A DNA stretch of 64,000 nt. Origin: Desertivirga arenae. GTDB lineage: Bacteria > Bacteroidota > Bacteroidia > Sphingobacteriales > Sphingobacteriaceae. The DNA lies in NCBI RefSeq assembly GCF_017355785.1, contig NZ_JAFEWE010000001.1, forward strand, positions 744,001 to 808,000, read 5' to 3'. Below the pieces are notes generated by a model that ran no database searches, had not been told where the DNA came from, and saw only the letters and a list, made by a program, of their open reading frames with translations. A program made the position numbers and the translations under genes. This document shows, piece by piece, positions 20,432 to 27,831 of this stretch (position 1 is the first letter of the stretch; each line of letters starts with the position of its first letter).

Positions 20432-21490
20432 CTAAGCGGCTTTGTCTTTCCTCTTTCGTTCGTCCTTAAGAAACTTTAATAATATCTTTTCGTTGGTGTT
20501 TAATGCTACGTCTGTAACTTTAGGCGTGATATTTTCTACTTTTTTGAGGTAAGGATAAAGATCCCCCCGCTCAAAGGCTTCAATCAGGGAAGGGAAAACA
20601 TAGTATTTTTTGCAGACCGCCCTCGTATTTCCCAGTCTTGCGGCTACTTCATCTAAAACCGCATTAGTGATCTTCTTTCGCTTGGATTCACTTTCCGCGG
20701 GTTCATAAATAGCGTAACACTTCAATCCTTCCAGGGTACCATACCAGGTCCGGAAATCCTTAGCGGTAAAGTCGCAATCTGTTATTTCCTTAATATAACG
20801 GTTAACCATTCCCGAGTCGATGGATCGTCGCTCGCCATCAGCGGTGTAATACTGAAAAAGTTCCTGGCCGGGAATATCCCTGCATTTCTTCACCAGCTTG
20901 GCCAGATTGCGATCTGTCAGATTGATCTCGTGCTTTACACCTTTCTTGCCAATAAAGGAGAGCTTCATATTACTCCCCTCAATCTTTACATGCTTATCTC
21001 TTAATGTACTTAACCCGTACGAACCATATAATTGCTTGTACGACTCATTACCGACACGGATAAGAGTCTTCTCCATCAGGCTTACAGAGATCGCCAGAAC
21101 CTTTCGGTCATCAAAATTTGCCCTTTTCAAATCCTTCAGAAGGTTTTTCCTGAACTCAGGTAATTTCTTACCAAATTCAACCATCCTGTAAAACTTATTC
21201 TCGTTGCGTGATTTTGCCCAGTCATTATGGTAGCGGTACTGCTTCCTCCCGGCAGCGTCTGTTCCTGTTGCCTGTAGATGGGCATTCGCTTTGGGAGCAA
21301 TCCAAACATTTGTCCACGCCGGTGGCAAAACAAGCCTTTTAATTCTGTCCAGCGTCTTCTGATCGGTAATCGGCTGTCCCTTTTTAAAATAAACAAAACC
21401 TTCTTGTGTTACCTCTCTGGTAATCCCAGGTGTGGAATCAGTAAGATAAACCAGATTATTCTCCTCGAGCAATTCTTCTATATCCGTCAT
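20432..21490 (-). CDS. type IB DNA topoisomerase (poxvirus-like)
   Basis: A 352-residue bacterial topoisomerase IB, which relaxes supercoils through a 3'-phosphotyrosyl intermediate. The N-terminal domain has RLVLPPAWTNVWIAP and GRKQYRYHNDWAKSR. The catalytic part has LIRVGNESY (Arg145), the beta-hairpin Lys region GVKHEINLTDR, and DFRTWYGTLEG (Arg247). The catalytic Tyr is probably Tyr297 in VCKKYYVFP. The bases after it read V-F-P, where many relatives have an acidic or His residue before the Pro. It follows the alpha/beta hydrolase by 19 bases and is probably the last gene of that transcript. Confidence 0.92.
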   Translation of the reverse strand: MTDIEELLEENNLVYLTDSTPGITREVTQEGFVYFKKGQPITDQKTLDRIKRLVLPPAWTNVWIAPKANAHLQATGTDAAGRKQYRYHNDWAKSRNENKFYRMVEFGKKLPEFRKNLLKDLKRANFDDRKVLAISVSLMEKTLIRVGNESYKQLYGSYGLSTLRDKHVKIEGSNMKLSFIGKKGVKHEINLTDRNLAKLVKKCRDIPGQELFQYYTADGERRSIDSGMVNRYIKEITDCDFTAKDFRTWYGTLEGLKCYAIYEPAESESKRKKITNAVLDEVAARLGNTRAVCKKYYVFPSLIEAFERGDLYPYLKKVENITPKVTDVALNTNEKILLKFLKDERKRKDKAA

Positions 21491-21509
21491 TGCTCAATAA
21501 AAACAATAT

Positions 21510-22325
21510 CTAGCCGAAATGTTTGGAGAGGAAGTTAAGCAGACTTGAGTTAAACACCTCAGGGTTTTCGAGATTAGACATATGACCAGCCTCTGGAACG
21601 ATCACTAATTCAGATCTTCTTATACCTTCCTGTAATTGAACTGCCTGTGCAGGCGTCATTACTTTATCATGTTCACCGCGTATAATTAAAGCAGGAACGG
21701 TTATTTCGGAAAGTACGGCTGAAGTATCTGTTCTGGAAGCAAGAGCAAGCTGGGTTCCACAGATGGAAGAACCTGCAGTACTTAAAATAATGCTTCGAAT
21801 CAGTTCTATTCCCGGATTCTTTTTTTCGAAAGAAGACTGAGCAAATAAATTCTTAAGGAAACTTTCGGCAAACTCATTTTTCTTGCCGGATGCAACCAGA
21901 TCGATAGTAGCAAAGCGCTTTAACTTCGACTCGTCAGTATCGGCAATACAATTGGTATCACATAGTATGAGGCCCTTGATCCTGCTTTTATCAATTTGTG
22001 CTGCTCTAAGCGAAATATATCCACCCATAGAAAGTCCGCATAAGATCACTTGATGTAACTGGAGGGCGTTCAGGAAAGCATAAAGGTCTCTCGCAAAAAG
22101 ATCAACAGAAAAAAACGAATGAGATGTAGTACTTTTTCCAAAACCGCGGACATCTGCTGCGAAAGCCTCTATACCATCAGGAAGAATTTCAAGCTGCTCC
22201 CTCCACATGGCAGAGCTGAAAGGAAAGCCATGAATGAAAATAAGTGTTGCTTTGGCACTAACACCAGCTTTCTTCAGGTAAAAGATCTCCCGATCCTCAA
22301 TCTGTATCCTTCTTTCTTCAATCAT
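21510..22325 (-). CDS. alpha/beta-fold hydrolase
   Basis: A 271-residue cytoplasmic alpha/beta hydrolase of the esterase/haloperoxidase-like group. The oxyanion region is IFIHGFPFSSAMW, the nucleophile elbow is CGLSMGGY (Ser99), and the triad is completed by GEHDKVM (Asp220) and EAGHMSN (His248). No signal peptide is present. It lies 36 bases after the phosphoglycosyl transferase gene and 19 bases before topoisomerase IB on the same strand. The substrate cannot be told from sequence. Confidence 0.85.
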   Translation of the reverse strand: MIEERRIQIEDREIFYLKKAGVSAKATLIFIHGFPFSSAMWREQLEILPDGIEAFAADVRGFGKSTTSHSFFSVDLFARDLYAFLNALQLHQVILCGLSMGGYISLRAAQIDKSRIKGLILCDTNCIADTDESKLKRFATIDLVASGKKNEFAESFLKNLFAQSSFEKKNPGIELIRSIILSTAGSSICGTQLALASRTDTSAVLSEITVPALIIRGEHDKVMTPAQAVQLQEGIRRSELVIVPEAGHMSNLENPEVFNSSLLNFLSKHFG

Positions 22326-22361
22326 CTGTAAACAACAGAAAAATACTCAGACTGTGTTTCC

Positions 22362-23480
22362 TTACCAAAGAAAATTAACGATACTATAGCTCTTGCGCTT
22401 TTTGGAACGGATAAAGAATGTTAACAGATTATTAAATATCAGACAGATAAGGAACAGGATACCGATCAGAACGAAATTACCTAAAGATCTGAAAGACAAG
22501 GCCACATAGATCATTAGAAGGTTAAAGCTCATCAAAATAAAAGTACTCTGAATGTGATTAAACCCTATATGAAGCATTCGATGATGTACATGATTACGGT
22601 CGGCCACGAAGGGTGATCCGCTTTTTATTGTACGAAGGACGAATACCCTAATGGCATCGAATATTGGTCCTATAAGAACTGCAACTGCTATAGAGGGTGC
22701 CGAGCCGTAGAAAATCGGATGATTTCCTCCAATTTTATTTAATTCAATAAATTTAATAGCAAGGATAACTGACAGAAAACCTATCATGAGTGAACCAGTG
22801 TCACCCATAAAGATTCGTGCAGGGGTTATATTAAAACGAAGGAAACCAATACATGAACCTGCAATTGAAAAGGCCAGACAAGCTAGAGTGGTCTGTTCCA
22901 TATCGGCAAACATCAAACCCAATGTAAGATTAACCACCACACCCGTTACTCCGGCCAGCCCGTCAATACCATCAATCAGATTAAACGCATTGATAACGAA
23001 AGTAATGATAAGCATGGAAAGAAAAATGCTTACTCCGTAAGGGATATCGTAAACATTAAAGATCCCATACAAACTGGTTAAGCGAACATTTCCCAGAAGG
23101 ACCATGATACTTGAAATAAGGAATTGCATTCCAAATTTGGTACTTGGATTCACTCCCCAAAGATCGTCCTTTAATCCTACAGCAAACAGGATCATACAGC
23201 AGGCAAGCAATAAACTAAACTCTTTCGACACCCCTCCGTTAGCAACAAGCAAAGCGGTGATCATAAAGCTGCAGAAGATTGCAACGCCTCCTAAACGCGG
23301 AATTCCTTTTTTATGCTCCTTTCTTTCTACATCGATATCGTCAAACAAAGACCGGTGATTAGCAACATGGATAATAGATGGAATAGCTATTAAAACAAGG
23401 ACAAATGCGATCAATGTGACTGCCAGATAGAAAATAGGCTGAGGTAGATTTACCAATTGAAGCATAACTTTTAATTTCAT
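22362..23480 (-). CDS. MraY/WecA-family undecaprenyl-phosphate phosphoglycosyl transferase
   Basis: A 372-residue polytopic membrane enzyme that transfers a sugar-1-phosphate (usually HexNAc) from a UDP-sugar to undecaprenyl phosphate, starting O-antigen-like or capsular glycan synthesis. About ten membrane helices are visible. Family motifs are KKGIPRLGG, LKDDLWG, NAFNLIDGIDGLAG, RIFMGDTGSLMIG and DRNHVHHRML. I chose the ATG at 23480; the frame is open to an ATG at 23507 as well. The cell has a separate peptidoglycan MraY in all likelihood, so a WecA-like role is preferred. It may supply the lipid-linked start sugar for the surface glycan genes further along. Confidence 0.88.
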   Translation of the reverse strand: MKLKVMLQLVNLPQPIFYLAVTLIAFVLVLIAIPSIIHVANHRSLFDDIDVERKEHKKGIPRLGGVAIFCSFMITALLVANGGVSKEFSLLLACCMILFAVGLKDDLWGVNPSTKFGMQFLISSIMVLLGNVRLTSLYGIFNVYDIPYGVSIFLSMLIITFVINAFNLIDGIDGLAGVTGVVVNLTLGLMFADMEQTTLACLAFSIAGSCIGFLRFNITPARIFMGDTGSLMIGFLSVILAIKFIELNKIGGNHPIFYGSAPSIAVAVLIGPIFDAIRVFVLRTIKSGSPFVADRNHVHHRMLHIGFNHIQSTFILMSFNLLMIYVALSFRSLGNFVLIGILFLICLIFNNLLTFFIRSKKRKSYSIVNFLW

Positions 23481-23611
23481 TGCAATATTGACAAAAAAAA
23501 TTAACATAGGCAAGCCTATTATTAATTCATTGGGATTAACAATATCAAAAGCGCAAATTCTATTAAAAGAGTTCGTTTATGATAATATTGACGTCGTTTT
23601 AGATCTCCAAA

Positions 23612-24115
23612 CTACCATCTTGAATTCGATAAGAAGGGTAATACATATACTAATTTCAGAGAAGGACTACTTAAACGTTGATTAGTTACCGGATTAATTT
23701 CTCCAAAAGTGTAACCACATCCTACTCCTATATTATCCTTTATCATAAAGTTCAGGCCCATTCCTGTTTCAAGACGTACTGGTGATTTCACCTGAGCGAT
23801 CTGAAACTGTCTGGCATCTGAGGCATCACACTGAATATAAGCATCGATCCTACCGCTTAGATTCATCTGGGCATAAAGCCTTGCACCAACCTGATTCTTT
23901 ACAATGCCGTTAAGCATATACCCTTTAACAACAGGTCCAATAGAAACTTGCTGTCCCATCTCGTTCTTAAACCCACCCATCACCGCGCCGTTCATACTGG
24001 CCGTTTTGTAGTTACTTGTACCTACATGAGCAGAAACAAACCAATTTAGAGATTGTGCTTTTGTTGTTGAGAGGCAATTTAGAAGCAGAATTACTAACAG
24101 TAGTTTTCTCATCAT
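23612..24115 (-). CDS. small exported beta-rich protein (possible outer-membrane barrel)
   Basis: A 167-residue protein with a signal peptide (LLLVILLLNCLSTTKAQ). The mature part alternates polar and hydrophobic residues in strands (WFVSAHVGTSNYK, GVGCGYTFGEINPV, LKLVYVLPF), as in small eight-stranded outer-membrane barrels. No enzyme motif is present. It is followed by the phosphoglycosyl transferase on the same strand after about 130 bases. Function unknown. Confidence 0.65.
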   Translation of the reverse strand: MMRKLLLVILLLNCLSTTKAQSLNWFVSAHVGTSNYKTASMNGAVMGGFKNEMGQQVSIGPVVKGYMLNGIVKNQVGARLYAQMNLSGRIDAYIQCDASDARQFQIAQVKSPVRLETGMGLNFMIKDNIGVGCGYTFGEINPVTNQRLSSPSLKLVYVLPFLSNSRW

Positions 24116-24258
24116 GACATTTCTATTGCAAAAACAAAGCCACGTCGCGAAAAGAGTTTCCTATTCCTAAAAAAACATCAACAGGCACTTATACTTGAAA
24201 TAAAACTTTCGGTTTCAGCTAATTCCATAATTCTACAATTTATTTTCCCCGGTTTTTA

Positions 24259-24294
24259 TTTCCACACCCGGGTAGAAATTCCACACATCCACAC
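24259..24294. repeat. three TCCACAC repeats upstream of the GH1-like gene
   Basis: The motif TCCACAC occurs at 24261-24267, 24280-24286 and 24288-24294, two copies preceded by TT. The cluster is about 80-110 bases before the GH1-like start codon in the divergent intergenic region, so it could be a regulator site. No known operator is recognised. Confidence 0.4.
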
Positions 24295-24374
24295 GTCGTA
24301 TTCTACAAATACATTCAAAACAAATTACTCGAACTCATTGTAAGTAAACTATTGAATGAACACTAATCAACCCT

Positions 24375-25592
24375 ATGAGAAGAAACAAATTCATGTTCGC
24401 CACGGGAATTGAAAATAGTTATCCCATGATAACTCTGCCCGACGGGTCACGCAAGAGAGTGGATGAGATGGAGAAATGCGGACACTACAAATACTGGAAG
24501 GAGGATTTCAATCTCGTGAAGGAGATGGGAATCGAATTTTTGAGGTACGGTGCACCGTTGCATACCACGCACGTGGGGCCGGGACAATATGATTGGGCTT
24601 TCTGTGATGAAACCTTCAATTACCTGAAGGAACAAAATATTGTTCCGCTTGTTGACCTTTGCCATTTCGGTGTGCCCGATTTTATCGGTGATTTTCAGAA
24701 TACCGACTGGCCGCATTACTTCGCCGAGTACGCAAGGGAGTTTGCAAAGAGATATCCCTGGATCCAATTTTACACACCGGTTAACGAAATCTTTGTGGCA
24801 GCAATGTTCTCCGGGCAGTACGGCTGGTGGAATGAGTGTAAAACGGACGACCGATCCTTTGTACGAGCGCTAACCAACTTGTGTAAGGCAAATGTATTGG
24901 CGATGAATGCTATTTTGGAGGTGCAGCCAAATGCCACCTTTATTCAAAGTGAATCCTCTGAATACTTCCATCCTGAAACCCCTGATTGCGACGCTCTGGC
25001 TGGTTTCCTTAATCAAAAACGTTTCCTCTCCCTGGACCTGAGCTATGGTTATCCTATATCTGTGGTCATGTACGAATACCTGATCGAAAACGGGATGACA
25101 AAACAGGAATATCATTGGTTTGAAAATAATATTATTAAGGGAAATTGTATCATGGGTAATGACTACTACATTACCAACGAACATATGGTACATGAAAACG
25201 GAAGCACCTCTGCAGCAGGTGAAATTTTTGGGTACTATGTGATCACCCACCAATATTATACCCGCTACAAACTTCCAGTGATGCATACGGAAACCAATAT
25301 TTCTGAAGCGCATGCCTTACGCTGGCTTCAAACCCAGTTCGCTAACGTTCGACGCCTGAAAAGGGATGGGATTCCAATCTGTGGCTTTACCTGGTACAGC
25401 TTAACGGATCAGGTTGACTGGGATTCGGCATTGAGGAATGACGCTGGAAATGTAAATTCCCTGGGACTTTACGACCTTGACCGGAAGATACGACCTGTCG
25501 GTGAAGCCTATAAACACTTAATACATACCTGGAAGGATGCTCTTGAACATGAAAGTTACGTACTTACTTTCAGATCAGGCTACTACAAATAG
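24375..25592 (+). CDS. GH1-like glycoside hydrolase, cytoplasmic
   Basis: A 405-residue TIM-barrel enzyme related to family 1 beta-glycosidases (clan GH-A). The acid/base Glu is Glu138 in FYTPVNEIF at the end of strand 4, and the nucleophile is Glu306 in PVMHTETNIS at strand 7. Other GH1-like features are VPLVDLCHFGVPDF and the closing FTWYSLTDQVDWD and GLYDLDRKIRP. No signal peptide is seen, so it should act on imported sugars. It is shorter than classic GH1 enzymes (about 450) and diverges in the aglycone loops. It is followed by an exported esterase and a Gfo/Idh/MocA oxidoreductase in a likely operon. Confidence 0.8.
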   Translation: MRRNKFMFATGIENSYPMITLPDGSRKRVDEMEKCGHYKYWKEDFNLVKEMGIEFLRYGAPLHTTHVGPGQYDWAFCDETFNYLKEQNIVPLVDLCHFGVPDFIGDFQNTDWPHYFAEYAREFAKRYPWIQFYTPVNEIFVAAMFSGQYGWWNECKTDDRSFVRALTNLCKANVLAMNAILEVQPNATFIQSESSEYFHPETPDCDALAGFLNQKRFLSLDLSYGYPISVVMYEYLIENGMTKQEYHWFENNIIKGNCIMGNDYYITNEHMVHENGSTSAAGEIFGYYVITHQYYTRYKLPVMHTETNISEAHALRWLQTQFANVRRLKRDGIPICGFTWYSLTDQVDWDSALRNDAGNVNSLGLYDLDRKIRPVGEAYKHLIHTWKDALEHESYVLTFRSGYYK

Positions 25593-25637
25593 ATAAGATC
25601 GCAGCTAATTCTGTATTATTGCGGTAAAAACACGTCA

Positions 25638-26555
25638 ATGCAAAAATCATTTGTTATTGCGCTTTTTACCGCAATTTTTATGAATGCCAGTTCTCAGACT
25701 GTAATCCCTCTTTATCCCGGCAAAATCCCCAATGCCATTGAAGGCCCGGATGAGGAGCTGAAAAATATAAACAATACCGGACAGGTTCGTTACGAAAAGG
25801 TCTCTAAACCTGGTTTGGAGATCTTTCTTCCTAAAAAAAATAAATCTATGGGAGCTGCCGTAGTTATCATACCTGGCGGAGGTTATCGCCATCTGTCGTA
25901 CAGCCACGAAGGAACTAACATCGCAGCTGAATTCAATAAAATGGGCATTGCTGCTTTCGTTCTCAAATATCGCCTTCCTTCAGACAAAACAATGCCGGAT
26001 AAATCAGTTGGTCCGTTGCAGGATGCTCAACAAGCTATTAAAACGGTTAGAAGCAGGGCAAGGGAGTGGGGAATTGATACAGGAAAAGTGGGTATAGTAG
26101 GGTTTTCAGCTGGTGGCCACCTTGCCTCTACTGCCGGAACTCATTTCAATAAGGCTGTAATTGACAATAAAGAAAATATAAATCTCAGGCCAGACTTCAT
26201 GGTCTTGGTATACCCCGTGATTAGTCTGTCTGAAACGCTGATGCATAAAGGATCAAGGGATAACTTGATTGGCACTTCTCCTTCAGCAGAACTAACCCGA
26301 CTTTATTCAAATGAGCTTCAGGTAAGTCCCCAGACCCCTCCTACCATGCTTATTCATGCGGGAGATGATAAAACGGTAAAAGTTCAGAACAGCATACGGT
26401 TCTACGAAGCCCTATTGCAAAATAATGTTTCTGCAGAAATGCATATCTATCCTAAAGGAGGGCATGGGTTTGGACTAGCGCAGGATCGGGCGCCTGACCA
26501 TTGGACCGACCGGGTAGAGAATTGGTTGAAAGGATTAGGCTTTATAAAGAAATAA
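25638..26555 (+). CDS. exported alpha/beta hydrolase, carbohydrate-esterase-like
   Basis: A 305-residue exported hydrolase with a signal peptide (FVIALFTAIFMNASSQ). The oxyanion segment is VVIIPGGGYRHLSYSHEG, the nucleophile elbow is VGFSAGGHLAS (Ser157), and the acid/His pair is HAGDDKTV and YPKGGHGFGL. This matches the BD-FAE/acetyl-xylan-esterase-like group, which removes acetyl or feruloyl groups from plant polysaccharide. It lies 45 bases after the GH1-like gene and 1 base before the oxidoreductase start, so the three are probably co-transcribed. The exact ester is unknown. Confidence 0.84.
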   Translation: MQKSFVIALFTAIFMNASSQTVIPLYPGKIPNAIEGPDEELKNINNTGQVRYEKVSKPGLEIFLPKKNKSMGAAVVIIPGGGYRHLSYSHEGTNIAAEFNKMGIAAFVLKYRLPSDKTMPDKSVGPLQDAQQAIKTVRSRAREWGIDTGKVGIVGFSAGGHLASTAGTHFNKAVIDNKENINLRPDFMVLVYPVISLSETLMHKGSRDNLIGTSPSAELTRLYSNELQVSPQTPPTMLIHAGDDKTVKVQNSIRFYEALLQNNVSAEMHIYPKGGHGFGLAQDRAPDHWTDRVENWLKGLGFIKK

Positions 26556-26556
26556 A

Positions 26557-27546
26557 ATGACTAACACGATTAAATGGGGCATCATCGGATGTGGTGATGT
26601 TACCGAGGTAAAAAGCGGCCCTGGTTTCAGCAAGGCTGAAAATTCAGAGCTGGTAGCCGTGATGAGACGGAACGCTTCTAAAGCTGAAGATTATGCTAAA
26701 CGGCACCAGGTAAAGAAGTGGTATACCGAAGCTTCCGAGCTAATTAACGACCCTGAAGTAAATGCCATATACATTGCCACCCCTCCACTAAATCACGAAG
26801 AGTATACACTGGAGGCTTTGAAAGCGGGAAAACCGGTATATGTAGAAAAGCCGATGACAATGAATACAGGATCGGCAATCCGGATGGCAGAGGCAGAAAA
26901 AGCTTCTGATACATTGCTAACGGTAGCCCACTATCGTCGCGGACTTCCTTTATTCATAAAGATTAAGGAATTACTTGATACGGGAGCTATCGGGCAGGTT
27001 AGATTTGTAAATCTGAAGATGTTCCAACCCCATCAGTCCGACCTTATAACTAAAACTGATGATAACTGGAGAGTAAATCCCGAGGTTTCCGGAGGAGGAT
27101 TATTTCATGACCTTGCTCCACATCAGATTGATCTGATGCTTTACTTCTTTGGCAAGGCAGTGCATTACCAGGGCTTTGCAGTTAATCAGGGAGGTTATTA
27201 TAAAGCCGATGACCTGGTGACGGGGGAGATTCTTTTCGAGAACAAGATTATCTTTAATGGAACCTGGTGCTTCACCGTCTCACCAGAAGAAAAAACTGAT
27301 CTCGTAGAGATAGTCGGATCAGAAGGAAAGATCAGCTTCGCGGTTTTCAATCAGTTTTACACCCTCAGCAGGGGAGGTAAGGAAGAGCGATTTGAAATTC
27401 AGCCCCCTCAACACATTCAGCAGCCAATGATACAAATGGTGGTTAATTATTTTTTGGGCCAGGGTGAAAATCCATGTCCGGCTTCGGAAGGAATAGAAGT
27501 TATGAAAATAATGGACAGTTTTTGTAAAGAGCCAGAAAAATTGTAA
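26557..27546 (+). CDS. Gfo/Idh/MocA-family NAD(P)-dependent oxidoreductase
   Basis: A 329-residue cytoplasmic dehydrogenase. The N-terminal Rossmann fold has WGIIGCGDVTEVKSGPG and the conserved EKPMTMN motif with the catalytic Lys. The C-terminal domain has GGGLFHDLAPHQIDLML with the active-site His. Relatives act on sugars, inositol or their derivatives. It starts 1 base after the esterase stop and is followed by a strong hairpin terminator, so it ends a three-gene sugar-processing operon. The substrate is not determined. Confidence 0.9.
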   Translation: MTNTIKWGIIGCGDVTEVKSGPGFSKAENSELVAVMRRNASKAEDYAKRHQVKKWYTEASELINDPEVNAIYIATPPLNHEEYTLEALKAGKPVYVEKPMTMNTGSAIRMAEAEKASDTLLTVAHYRRGLPLFIKIKELLDTGAIGQVRFVNLKMFQPHQSDLITKTDDNWRVNPEVSGGGLFHDLAPHQIDLMLYFFGKAVHYQGFAVNQGGYYKADDLVTGEILFENKIIFNGTWCFTVSPEEKTDLVEIVGSEGKISFAVFNQFYTLSRGGKEERFEIQPPQHIQQPMIQMVVNYFLGQGENPCPASEGIEVMKIMDSFCKEPEKL

Positions 27547-27555
27547 TATTGAAAT

Positions 27556-27601
27556 AAAGAAAGCTGCTGAGCAAGGCCTGCCTTGAGGTAGCTTTCTTAT
27601 T
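27556..27601 (+). terminator. intrinsic terminator after the GH1-esterase-oxidoreductase operon
   Basis: Arms AAGAAAGCT and AGCTTTCTT pair, with an inner CAAGG/CCTTG stem, beginning 10 bases after the oxidoreductase stop. The 3' arm runs into TTATTT. It could act on both strands. Confidence 0.7.
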
Positions 27602-27750
27602 TAAGCATCTACCACTTCAATCAAACCCAAATTTTATCTGCCTGTACCTACTTGTGAAAATTATAATTTATTGCAAAACAGAATTTTGCTTTGTCCAATA
27701 GGAAGATATGACCTGAAAAGGGCAACTTTTAAACTTCGTTTACGTTTAAG

Positions 27751-27777
27751 TTGCGGACGAGGTATGTGATATTTTTG
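27751..27777 (+). promoter_or_regulatory. candidate promoter of the PAS histidine kinase
   Basis: TATTTTTG at 27770-27777 exactly matches TAnnTTTG, and a TTG at 27751-27753 lies 16 bases upstream, slightly closer than the usual 19. It would give a leader of about 50 bases before the ATG at 27832. Confidence 0.5.
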
Positions 27778-27831
27778 TACAAATGAGGGGCTTGGCAACA
27801 GACATCGTAAAGCAGCATATTCTTTTGTTAA

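Noticed and set aside
24259-24294. TCCACAC cluster considered as DnaA boxes or a replication origin
   Set aside because: The repeats lack the full TTATCCACA form, and no dnaA, dnaN or AT-rich unwinding region is nearby.
24870-25313. Long open frame antisense to the GH1-like gene
   Set aside because: The plus-strand gene has both catalytic Glu motifs; the antisense frame has no recognisable domain.
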